Origin: Bacillota bacterium
GTDB lineage: Bacteria; Bacillota; Clostridia; Lachnospirales; Lachnospiraceae
NCBI GenBank assembly: GCA_023398375.1
Contig: JAEWSH010000051.1
Span: 186,001 to 250,000, forward strand
Length of the DNA: 64,000 nucleotides
Direction: 5' to 3'
Positions 37,010 to 45,101 of the stretch are shown here, piece by piece. Position numbers and translations under genes: made by a program. The notes below the pieces were generated by a model. That model was not told where the DNA came from, searched no databases, and saw only the letters and a list, made by a program, of their open reading frames with translations. How positions within the stretch are numbered: position 1 is the stretch's first letter; every line of letters starts with the position of its first letter.

Positions 37010-38647
37010 ATGAAGGGGGAAGAAACTCAAATTTATAATGCCGCCATCTATGTCAGAGTGTCAAAAGATGACGCCGGTATTTCCAAAAGTTTTTCTAAAA
37101 CTGAAAGTGACAGTATTGCAAATCAGAAATCACTTATAATAGAGTTTCTGAAAGATAAACAGGATATTCGTCTCGTTGATATTTTTGTAGATGATGGATA
37201 TAGCGGTTCAGATTTTAATCGTCCCGGATTTATTGATATGTTAGAAAAGATATATATGGGAAAGATCAATTGTGTGATCGTAAAAGATTTATCAAGGCTG
37301 GGGCGTAATTATATTGAAACAGGGAGATATGTGGAACGTGTATTTCCGATACTTGGTGTACGGTTTCTATCTGTAAATGATTCTTATGACAGTGTAAATA
37401 GAACTGATAACGATTATCTTATGATTCCTTTCCACAATCTTGTGAATGACTCTTATTTGAGGGACACATCTGTTAAAATAAGAAGTCATCTTGAAGTGAA
37501 GCGCAAACAAGGAGACTATACAGGAAATTTTGTTTCTTATGGATATAAAAAAAGGGACGACAACCATAACAAAATAGAAATAGATGAATATGCAGCAATG
37601 ATCGTTAAAGAAATTTTTGATAGGAAGATTCAAGGAATGAATCAGCAGAAAATAGCAGATTATTTGAATGACCATGGAATTTTATCTCCCATGGAATACA
37701 AGATGAGTAAGGGAATAAGGATCAATACAAATTTTAAGATTTCTTCAAAAGCTATGTGGTCACCGGTTGCAGTAAGCAGGATCTTAACAAACCCGATTTA
37801 TATTGGGATATTAGAACAAGGAAAAACAACGACTCCAAATTATAAAATTAAAAAAAGAAGACCAAAACCAAAAGAAGAATGGATTTGTAGGAAAGAAAAT
37901 CATCCGCCTATTATATCGAAAGACATTTTTGATGCAGTTGCAAGAATTATGGACAATGATACAAGAACGGCACCTTTCAGCGAATATTTACATACTTTTT
38001 CGGGATTGGTCAAGTGCGGCCAATGTGAAGAGAATATGATTCGAAAGATAACGACTGCAAATGGCAGAATCTATGCTTACTATATATGTGCGTCAAGAAA
38101 ATATGATAAAAAATGTAGCAATACAGGTATTAGCGAAAAAAAATTATTAAAAATCGTTATCAATGCAATCAATAAGCAGGTGCGAACCATTATAGACGCA
38201 GAAAGGTTATGCACCTTTAAAAATAAAGATATGGATAAAGAAACTGCAACAAAACTTAATAAAAGAATCGGAGAATTAAATAACGAACGAATCTTCATAG
38301 AGCATATAAAATATATGCTCTATGAAGATTTACATGAAGATATTATAAATCAGGAAGAATATGAGTTACTGTCTGATAACTATAATAGAAAAATAGAACA
38401 GATCAGAAATACAATTAATTTGTATGAAAAGGAAGTATATCAAATAGAAAATGGTATGGATGAAAAATCTAAGTTCATAAACAATTTTATAAAGGATGGG
38501 TATATCAAAAAACTGGAACGAAAAACTGTTGTTATGTTAGTGAAAAAAATAATAGTCTATGACAAAGAAACGATTGAAATTGTTTTTCATTTTGCAGATG
38601 AAATAGAAAAGGTGTGTTCCGGATGGCAAGACGTAGTAGACGAGTGA
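37010..38647 (+). CDS. Large serine recombinase 1
   Basis: A 545-residue site-specific recombinase. The resolvase-like catalytic domain has nucleophile S18 in IYVRVSKDD and arginines in KDLSRLGRNYIETGRY. A recombinase DNA-binding domain spans about 190-300, and a zinc ribbon CGQCEENM...CASRKYDKKC about 340-365. A coiled-coil stretch (about 405-490) completes the integrase architecture. It is the first of three tandem genes and overlaps the second by 25 bp. Confidence 0.93.
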   Translation: MKGEETQIYNAAIYVRVSKDDAGISKSFSKTESDSIANQKSLIIEFLKDKQDIRLVDIFVDDGYSGSDFNRPGFIDMLEKIYMGKINCVIVKDLSRLGRNYIETGRYVERVFPILGVRFLSVNDSYDSVNRTDNDYLMIPFHNLVNDSYLRDTSVKIRSHLEVKRKQGDYTGNFVSYGYKKRDDNHNKIEIDEYAAMIVKEIFDRKIQGMNQQKIADYLNDHGILSPMEYKMSKGIRINTNFKISSKAMWSPVAVSRILTNPIYIGILEQGKTTTPNYKIKKRRPKPKEEWICRKENHPPIISKDIFDAVARIMDNDTRTAPFSEYLHTFSGLVKCGQCEENMIRKITTANGRIYAYYICASRKYDKKCSNTGISEKKLLKIVINAINKQVRTIIDAERLCTFKNKDMDKETATKLNKRIGELNNERIFIEHIKYMLYEDLHEDIINQEEYELLSDNYNRKIEQIRNTINLYEKEVYQIENGMDEKSKFINNFIKDGYIKKLERKTVVMLVKKIIVYDKETIEIVFHFADEIEKVCSGWQDVVDE

Positions 38648-39603
38648 AAACAGAAGACAAGTTAGCAACCTTAGATCAGATGGAATATAAAGTAGCTATC
38701 TACGCAAGATTATCCGGAAGAGGGAGTCAGAAAGATAGTGATTCTATTGGAAATCAGGTAAACTTTATTCGAGACTATATTTCTAAAGATAAAAACATGA
38801 CCATTTATAGAGAATATACAGAGGATGGCTATAGCGGAACAAATTTCCGAAGGCCCGTTTTTACAGAAATGCTTGCAGATGCCAAAAAGGGATATCTGAA
38901 TTGCATTGTCGTAAAAGATCTTTCAAGATTAGGCAGGGATTATATTGAGACAGGAAATTATCTTGAAAAAATCTTTCCGGAAATGAATATCAGGTTTATT
39001 GCCATTAACGATCAATATGATAGCAATGCGAAAGAGATTTCACAAGATTTTCTTATGCTTGGTCTTAAAAATCTGATCAATGAAATGTATGCGAAGGATA
39101 TCTCAAAGAAGAGAAGCACTTCTTACCGACTCATGCGTAAAGGAAAGACGGTATTTGGTGTGCTGCCTCCATATGGTTATACAATGAATGAGAACCGCAA
39201 AGAAGGATTCATACTGGATCCTGAAACGGCTCCGATTGTTCGGGAAATATATAAACTATATTTGCATGGAGTGGCTTACCATGAAATTGCCGGAATCCTG
39301 AATGATAAAAATATTACTCCTCCGTTTCGTTATTATATGCTAAGGATGGGGAAAACTACGCAAAAAGGAGCTTATTGGAAAGCAGCAACGATTGGGAATA
39401 TTCTTTCAAATCCTACGTACACGGGTGCTATCGTAAGAAACAAAACAAAAACATCTAAATATGATAACATACGAACAATTCGTAATCCTCCAGAAGAATG
39501 GGAAATAATACCGCATTCACATGAAGCAATCATTCATCAGGATCTATTTGAAGAAGTAAAAAAAATAAGGGAAAAAGAAAAAGGGAAAAAAGGAGATCGT
39601 TGA
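38623..39603 (+). CDS. Large serine recombinase 2, short form without zinc ribbon
   Basis: A 326-residue recombinase. The catalytic domain has S31 in YARLSGRGS and KDLSRLGRDYIETGNY, and the DNA-binding recombinase domain continues to about 310. It then ends with a Lys-rich tail, lacking the zinc ribbon and coiled coil of its two neighbours. ATG 38623 lies inside the end of recombinase 1. It may work as a partner subunit, not alone. Its stop TGA (39601-39603) immediately precedes, in the same frame, the coding sequence of recombinase 3. Confidence 0.88.
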   Translation: MARRSRRVKTEDKLATLDQMEYKVAIYARLSGRGSQKDSDSIGNQVNFIRDYISKDKNMTIYREYTEDGYSGTNFRRPVFTEMLADAKKGYLNCIVVKDLSRLGRDYIETGNYLEKIFPEMNIRFIAINDQYDSNAKEISQDFLMLGLKNLINEMYAKDISKKRSTSYRLMRKGKTVFGVLPPYGYTMNENRKEGFILDPETAPIVREIYKLYLHGVAYHEIAGILNDKNITPPFRYYMLRMGKTTQKGAYWKAATIGNILSNPTYTGAIVRNKTKTSKYDNIRTIRNPPEEWEIIPHSHEAIIHQDLFEEVKKIREKEKGKKGDR

Positions 39604-41187
39604 AAGATAGAAAACAAATCTAAAATCGCGGCATATTTACGGTTATCAAAAGAAGATGTTTTTCGGGAAGAGGAAAGCAATAGTATTACAAATCAGAAAA
39701 GATTGATAAATGACTATATTTTACATCATAAATCGTTATATGGATATAAGATCATATTTTATGTGGACGATGGCTATTCAGGTGCAACATTTGCAAGGCC
39801 GGGATTTGAAAGCATGATGGAAGATATCAGAAAAGAAAAGATATCCTGTATCATTGTTAAAGATTTTTCAAGATTGGGGAGAAATTATATTGAAACCGGG
39901 TATTATCTGGAAGAAGTGTTTCCTGTCATGGGAATCCGATTCATTGCAATTGATGATTCTTACGATACGGCGGAGCAAATAGGAACCAATGCTGATCTGA
40001 ACATGCAATTTAAAAATATGGTGAATGATTTTTACTGCAAAGATATTTCACAAAAAATAAGAACGACCATAAAAATGAAAAAAGATCATGGAGATTACAC
40101 AGGTGGTACACTTCCCTACGGATATCGGAAAGAAAAAGACGCAATTGTTATGGAACAGCCGGCATCAGATACTGTAAGAAGAATATTTCATACTTATAAT
40201 TCCGGAAAGTCAGCTGCTGACATCGCAAAAGAATTAAATGCAGATGGGATCGATAATCCGTCTTTCTATATGGATAAAAATCATATACGCATACCTTCTG
40301 TAAAAAATAGTTACAGACAGTGGAATGGAAGTTCTGTTCTTAGAATACTTAGAAATGAAGCATACACCGGAGTATTGCTTTATCATAAGACGGAATCTAT
40401 TGATATTACTATGGATCTGGTAAAAAAGTATGAAGAAAATGCATGGCTGCGCATGGAAGGAAGAATACCACCGATTATATCAAAAGAAGAATTTGATCTG
40501 GCTTCTTCCAAGAAAAGAAAGAGAAGCGAAAATAAATCCTTCAAGCATTTTCCTAAAAAGTATGTGGGGAAAATAAAATGTGGATACTGCAATCATAATC
40601 TGACATGGAGACTGGGGAAAAAGGAACAGGAAATTTATTATTGCAGGCATTATAATTTTACGCAGCATGATTGTGATCATATAAAAATCACAGAACAAGA
40701 AATAGATAAAATTCTAAAAAATGCAATCAAAATGCAGATAGATGTCAGTATTGATTGCAATCAAATGATGGAATACATGCGGAAAATCTATCTGGAAAAA
40801 CAAAATGAGACTGAGCGGACAATTAAAACTATAAGAAAAAGATATATGAAATATAATGAAAGTTATCAGCCTTTGTATGATGATTATGTAAATGGTAATA
40901 TGAATAGAAATGCATTCCGGGAAAAAAAAGACCGGCTTAAAAAGCTTAAAGAGATAGCTGTAAAAGATATAAAAAATAGATATGATAAAGAAGAAAAAAT
41001 AATCCATAGGATTCGCTTAATCACAAATGAAAAAGGAGTTTTAGCATTAGCAATGCAGGAAGAAATCTTAAAGGAAGAAATAAAATCACTTGTAAAGGAA
41101 ATAATCTATTATGGATCAGATTCTATAGAAATCAGATGGGATTTTAAAGATGAATTCAGTAAAATATTGTGTGAAGCGACAGATTGA
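39604..41187 (+). CDS. Large serine recombinase 3, start codon disrupted (possible frameshift)
   Basis: About 527 residues of a full-length recombinase with catalytic S in AAYLRLSKED (near residue 15), KDFSRLGRNYIETGYY, a zinc ribbon (CGYCNHNL...CRHYNFTQHDC) and a coiled coil. Homology begins right after TGA 39601-39603, yet no ATG, GTG or TTG occurs in frame before TTG 39703, which would omit the catalytic serine. AGGAG (39591-39595) points to TTG at 39600, which is out of frame by one base: removing one A from the AAA at 39603-39605 would put it in frame. The reading is mutational inactivation, a recoding event, or a sequence error. Confidence 0.8.
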   Translation, partial: KIENKSKIAAYLRLSKEDVFREEESNSITNQKRLINDYILHHKSLYGYKIIFYVDDGYSGATFARPGFESMMEDIRKEKISCIIVKDFSRLGRNYIETGYYLEEVFPVMGIRFIAIDDSYDTAEQIGTNADLNMQFKNMVNDFYCKDISQKIRTTIKMKKDHGDYTGGTLPYGYRKEKDAIVMEQPASDTVRRIFHTYNSGKSAADIAKELNADGIDNPSFYMDKNHIRIPSVKNSYRQWNGSSVLRILRNEAYTGVLLYHKTESIDITMDLVKKYEENAWLRMEGRIPPIISKEEFDLASSKKRKRSENKSFKHFPKKYVGKIKCGYCNHNLTWRLGKKEQEIYYCRHYNFTQHDCDHIKITEQEIDKILKNAIKMQIDVSIDCNQMMEYMRKIYLEKQNETERTIKTIRKRYMKYNESYQPLYDDYVNGNMNRNAFREKKDRLKKLKEIAVKDIKNRYDKEEKIIHRIRLITNEKGVLALAMQEEILKEEIKSLVKEIIYYGSDSIEIRWDFKDEFSKILCEATD

Positions 41188-41214
41188 TGTAAAGTGATTA
41201 TAATAATAGAAATT

Positions 41215-41260
41215 AATTTTTGGTTTTAGAATTACATAAGCAGGATATTGTTACGTTGGT
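41215..41260 (+). other. attR, right junction of the redox island
   Basis: The arm at 41215-41240 ends ACATAAG and is the inverted counterpart of 18568-18593. CAGG at 41241-41244 is the shared core, with crossover GG at 41243-41244. From 41245 the carboxypeptidase frame resumes. Confidence 0.87.
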
Positions 41261-41779
41261 GCGCTAGAAAGAGACGGCAGAATTTATAGCGTCGCGCTGC
41301 TTGCCTGTGGGTGGCCGAATAATAAAGGCTATAAGTGGAGCGATACTAAGAAATTAATGGCATATGGAATAGAGAATTACCAATATCATGGATTTGATGA
41401 AGTAAAGATAAATCGGAATGCCCTTAACCCGATCCGGGTAGTAAATGGTCAGACAAACGAAATTGGTGGAGCTGCGACAGTTGGAGTCAAAATATTAGAC
41501 CATGATAATGCAGAAGATAGAAATGCCTCAAAAGAAAAAAATACGAAACTGGCAGTTCAAGGGGTACTCATGAGAGACGATGAGAACATGGATCTTGTTT
41601 ATGATATAAAGAAGGTTTTGGAAGCTCCTGTATGTAAGGGGGAGCGAGTAGGAACGATTACCTATTTGGTGAATGGAGAAAAATGGAAAGTAGAGAATGT
41701 AATACTTACTGAAAACGTTGATAAAATTGATTTTCAATGGTGTTTAAAAATGATCATTCAGAAATATTGCTTAAAATAG
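41245..41779 (+). pseudogene. DacF-like D-Ala-D-Ala carboxypeptidase, 3' part
   Basis: The frame opens with YCYVGALERDGRIYSVALLA and then WPNNKGYKWSDTKKLMAYGIENY, the strands and helix that normally follow the KTGFTGNAG motif in this family. A PBP5-type C-terminal domain follows. Joined to 17775-18565 it gives 1,326 bp, exactly 441 codons plus stop, with the split codon restored as GGA glycine. An ATG at 41357 could start an internal fragment, but no ribosome site supports it. Confidence 0.9.
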
Positions 41780-41835
41780 TGTGAGAAGAAAATCTATACG
41801 CTTGTAGCGTTTTGTATGGAAGTGAGAGGTACCGT

Positions 41836-42465
41836 ATGGAAAAACAAAAAAAATTCTGGTCCAGATATGCCAGTATTTATACGCGTTTTGTAACGAATGG
41901 AAGAGGTGCAAAGCATGCGTACGCAGAAATGAAAAAAGAGATCGCCCATCTGTTGACCAAAGAAATGAATGTGTTGGAACTTGCAGCAGGTCCGGGAATC
42001 CTTTCAAGGGAAATCGCGTTATCCTGTAAGCACTTGACTGCTACAGATTTTTCGGAAACTATGATAAAAGAGGCAAAAAAGGCAGATGCGCCTTCGAATG
42101 TACAGTTTGAAATAGCGGATGCAACAGAGCTGTTCTACGCAGATGATACATTTGATGCAGTTGTGATTGCAAATGCACTTCACATTATGCCGGCTCCAGA
42201 TAAAGCGCTTAAACAGATTAGGCGTGTGTTGAAACGGGATGGTATTTTAATAGCACCAACCTTTACACGTGAGGATGTAAGATCAAAAGCGTTAGAAAGA
42301 TTTATGGAAGTGTTCGGATTTCGAACATTCAGTAAATGGACACCCCACACATATCAACAATATCTCGAATCACAAGGGTGGGAAATATGTATGGCGGAAA
42401 TCATAAAGGGACATAATTTTCCGATTAGTTTTTTAGCGGCACGAAATCAAAAAGATACAAAATGA
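41836..42465 (+). CDS. Class I SAM-dependent methyltransferase
   Basis: A 209-residue methyltransferase with motif I VLELAAGPGILSREIA near residue 51, ATDFSETMI (motif II), and FDAVVIANALHIMPAPDKAL in the motif III/IV region. It resembles small-molecule/ubiquinone-type methyltransferases; the substrate is unknown. GAGAGG lies before ATG 41836. It is the first gene downstream of the restored carboxypeptidase gene. Confidence 0.85.
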   Translation: MEKQKKFWSRYASIYTRFVTNGRGAKHAYAEMKKEIAHLLTKEMNVLELAAGPGILSREIALSCKHLTATDFSETMIKEAKKADAPSNVQFEIADATELFYADDTFDAVVIANALHIMPAPDKALKQIRRVLKRDGILIAPTFTREDVRSKALERFMEVFGFRTFSKWTPHTYQQYLESQGWEICMAEIIKGHNFPISFLAARNQKDTK

Positions 42466-42791
42466 GAGCAGCGCTTATGTATATACATAGGCGCGCCGTT
42501 CGTTTGAAAAGGATAGAATAATAGTATACTGATACATTTTTTCAGTAGTACATATTATACTTGCGTTTTATTTTCATGGCTGTTAATCTACATATAAGTT
42601 AGATAAAACTAACTGTATAGAAAGACTAACTATTAAAAGTCAAGTCTTAAAATGATTTTTTTTGAATGAATTGCAGAAATGCATTTCAGATAGATAATAA
42701 ACTAAAAATTAGTTCAATGAACATTGAAAACTGCATGACAAACAGAGCATCTTTGCAGGTGCCCAAAAAGGAGATATTTATATTTAAAGAG
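42466..42791. other. Noncoding stretch between methyltransferase and the IS110-type transposase gene
   Basis: It begins with a near-perfect palindrome (42471-42494, GCGC-TATGTATATACATA-GCGC) that may end the methyltransferase transcript. The centre is AT-rich without a gene. Around 42720-42740, ACATTGAAAACTGCATGACA resembles 16S-23S spacer sequence of Clostridia. The last approximately 60 bp should hold the far end of the insertion sequence; its exact border is not visible. Confidence 0.4.
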
Positions 42792-43967
42792 CTAAGCTGC
42801 TTTTATGTAAGTCTGTCCAGACTTTTGTAGTTGGTAAATTACTCTAACAAGCTTTTTTGTAGCATGAGACAGGGCAACATTATAGTGCTTACCTTCAGAA
42901 CGTTTCTTTTCGAGATAAGCAGCAAAGGTTGGATCCCAATGACAGACATATTTTGTTGCGTTATATAGTGCATAGCGAAGATATCGAGAACCCCGCTTTT
43001 CCATGTGGGAATACGATGATTCTAGCTGTCCTGATTGATAAGTGGAGGGAGACATTCCGGCATAGGCAAGTACCTTGTCCGGTGAATCAAATCTGCCAAA
43101 ATCACCAATTTCAGCAATAATCATGGCACCCATGCGGTAACCGATACCGGGAATGGTTAAGATTGGTGAATGAATGTCTTCCATTATGGACTTTATGTCG
43201 GCTTCTATTTCATCAATCTCAGAGGTAATTTCCTGAATGAGTTTGATAGTATGCTTTAGTTCCAAAGACTTCGCAGGCATTTTTGAACCGATGGAAGTTC
43301 TTGCAGCTTCTCGGAAAAGAATGGCTGTATCTTTGGAATAATGACCTCTTGAAGTACTTTCAAGAAGGTTAGCTAAGCGAGTCAGGTGAGCAGTTCCAAT
43401 GGCGTCAGCACTTGGGAATTCAGAAAGTAACGCATATATAGAAGCCATATGAAGTGTAGGAACAAGTTTTTCTAATTCAGGGAAAAGTATAGTAACAAGC
43501 CTGGAGATAGAAGTTTTAAGTTTCGCTCGTTCTTTTACTTTATCAAAACGATAACGGGTTAGTGACTTCAATTCCTCATTATGATAAGATGTGTCTGAGT
43601 AGGACTTTAAGTTCACATCAGACATGAGCATAGTAGCAATCGTATGGGCATCAACTTTATCCGTTTTCGTCTTTCTAAGGCTTAGACTTTTTCTGTAAAG
43701 ATTGGTATGTAACGGATTGATAACAAAGGTGGCAAGACCTTTATCAAGAAGAAAACCCAAGATGTTATAACTGTAGTGTCCAGTGGCTTCAAGCCCTACT
43801 TTTACTATGGCTAAATCATCTGTAACGGATGTGAACTTTTGATAGAGTTCATCAAAACCATCTCGGTTGTTTGGAATGGTAAATGCTTTAAATAGCACTT
43901 CACCATCAGAATTTGTGATAAAGCAATCATGCTTATCCTTGGCAACATCAATTCCTGCATATATCAT
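42792..43967 (-). CDS. IS110-family transposase (bridge-RNA recombinase type)
   Basis: A 391-residue transposase. The N-terminal RuvC-like DEDD domain starts MIYAGIDVAKDKHDCFI, with VGLEATGHYSYN and TKTDKVDAHTIA. The C-terminal Transposase_20 domain has LTIPGIGYRMGAMIIAEIGD, and the conserved serine lies in YAGMSPSTYQSG. The gene looks intact, including start and stop. The approximately 190-nt noncoding side is upstream of the gene, as in the IS110 group. Confidence 0.95.
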   Translation of the reverse strand: MIYAGIDVAKDKHDCFITNSDGEVLFKAFTIPNNRDGFDELYQKFTSVTDDLAIVKVGLEATGHYSYNILGFLLDKGLATFVINPLHTNLYRKSLSLRKTKTDKVDAHTIATMLMSDVNLKSYSDTSYHNEELKSLTRYRFDKVKERAKLKTSISRLVTILFPELEKLVPTLHMASIYALLSEFPSADAIGTAHLTRLANLLESTSRGHYSKDTAILFREAARTSIGSKMPAKSLELKHTIKLIQEITSEIDEIEADIKSIMEDIHSPILTIPGIGYRMGAMIIAEIGDFGRFDSPDKVLAYAGMSPSTYQSGQLESSYSHMEKRGSRYLRYALYNATKYVCHWDPTFAAYLEKKRSEGKHYNVALSHATKKLVRVIYQLQKSGQTYIKAA

Positions 43968-44165
43968 AGCGATACTCCTTTAAATGTATTTGATACTGTT
44001 TGGAGCCCACTGGTACTCCTTGCGATTGTAACCTCGTTCTAAATAAACCGTCATGCGGTATCTAACTGATTAACAAATATACAAAGAGACTGTGTTTGGA
44101 GCCTTCCTAAAACCATCGAGTGGTAGGAGGTGAGAACCAATCCACAGTATCTCCAAAAAGTATAG
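43968..44165 (-). ncRNA. Candidate bridge RNA region of the IS110-family element
   Basis: A noncoding segment 5' of the transposase gene. It holds a hairpin (44106-44127: CCTA-ACCA and TGGTAGG) and two copies of GGCTCCAAACA on the - strand (near 43995-44008 and 44090-44104). Elements of this group encode a structured guide RNA here with target- and donor-binding loops. Boundaries are approximate and the loops were not assigned. Confidence 0.45.
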
Positions 44166-44226
44166 CATACAGACCTTGGAGAGGGTCTATAAATACTACT
44201 ACTATATAATACGAGGGAGGTACATA

Positions 44227-45063
44227 ATGTTAGATAAACCTGTATTAGATGTAATCAAAGATAATTATGGAAAGATTTTCTCGGCGGAGAAGAAAGTGGC
44301 GTCGTATATTCTGGAACACCCACAGGAAGCAGTGGATGCAAATGTCTCTGAGTTAGCAAAGGCCAGCGGAGTGAGTGATGCAACTGTTGTTCGTATGTGC
44401 CATCATATGGGATACAAGGGATATTATCAGTTCAGATTAATGCTGGCAAAAGACGTCGGGAGAGATGAAGGAGAAGAAATAGAGGAGCAGCAGGATAAAC
44501 TGAATCCTGTCAAAAAAATTTTTCAGGAATATGTGAATTCATTAACAGCAATAGGGGAAAATATTAAAGAAGAAGATATGCAAGCCTGCGTGAATTTAAT
44601 TAAGACATGTAAACAGGCTCATATTTTAGCGGTGGGAAATACAACTCCGCTGGCACTTTATATGGGCTTTAGATTAGGCAGATTAGGTGTGAAATGCACT
44701 TATGATATCTCGCCTGAGTATTTTTTGAATCATGTAAATCTTGCTGATAAGGAAGATATCATCATAGCGGTTTCTCAATCGGGAGGTTCCAGACAAATTA
44801 TACAGGGCATGGAATTGGCTAAAGAAAAAGGTCTTAAGATGATGGCGATTACCGGTTATAGACAATCCCCGGTATCAGAGCTGGCTGATTATGTATTGAT
44901 TTCAAATGGAAGAAAGGAATCCTTTGATTATTATAAAAATTATGCACACTTGAAAGAGACAGCATTAATCGATGCTTTATTGGAATTGGTAACCAACTGG
45001 AAAAAAATTGAGGAAACTGGTGCCGATAAACCAGAGGTGATTTTGTCTGAATATAAGTATTGA
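44227..45063 (+). CDS. MurR/RpiR-family transcriptional regulator with SIS domain
   Basis: A 278-residue regulator: an N-terminal RpiR helix-turn-helix (SAEKKVASYILEHPQEAV, SELAKASGVSDATVVRMCHHMG) and a C-terminal SIS domain (ILAVGNTTPLALYMGFRLG, AVSQSGGSRQIIQGM) that binds sugar phosphates. The frame is open from 44176, but ATG 44227 follows GGGAGG. TATAAT at 44205-44210 may be its -10. It likely controls the sugar isomerase gene 38 bp downstream. Its upstream region is now the edge of an insertion sequence. Confidence 0.9.
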   Translation: MLDKPVLDVIKDNYGKIFSAEKKVASYILEHPQEAVDANVSELAKASGVSDATVVRMCHHMGYKGYYQFRLMLAKDVGRDEGEEIEEQQDKLNPVKKIFQEYVNSLTAIGENIKEEDMQACVNLIKTCKQAHILAVGNTTPLALYMGFRLGRLGVKCTYDISPEYFLNHVNLADKEDIIIAVSQSGGSRQIIQGMELAKEKGLKMMAITGYRQSPVSELADYVLISNGRKESFDYYKNYAHLKETALIDALLELVTNWKKIEETGADKPEVILSEYKY

Positions 45064-45101
45064 AAAGAGAATCAGGTGTGGCACCGGAGAGGAGTGGACG
45101 A

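Larger units (their letters stand above)
18566..41244. mobile_element. 22.7 kb serine-recombinase element carrying a redox/oxygen-stress gene set
   Basis: The segment interrupts a carboxypeptidase gene whose two halves rejoin in frame. Its ends carry a 26-bp imperfect inverted repeat around a 6-bp core. The recombinase genes sit next to the right end, as integrases usually do. Cargo genes are all on the + strand. I find no conjugation, relaxase, replication or phage structural genes, so it is either mobilised by others, or a resident, skin-like intervening element. Both ends appear intact. Confidence 0.85.

Noticed and set aside
39703..41187. TTG 39703 as the start of recombinase 3
   Set aside because: It has no ribosome site and would remove the catalytic serine; homology clearly extends back to 39604.
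41357..41779. Independent 140-residue gene
   Set aside because: The coding sequence continues upstream to 41245 as carboxypeptidase; it is the 3' half of the split gene, not a new gene.
42720..42740. Remnant of a 16S-23S rRNA spacer
   Set aside because: Only about 20 bases resemble such spacers and no rRNA gene sequence flanks them.
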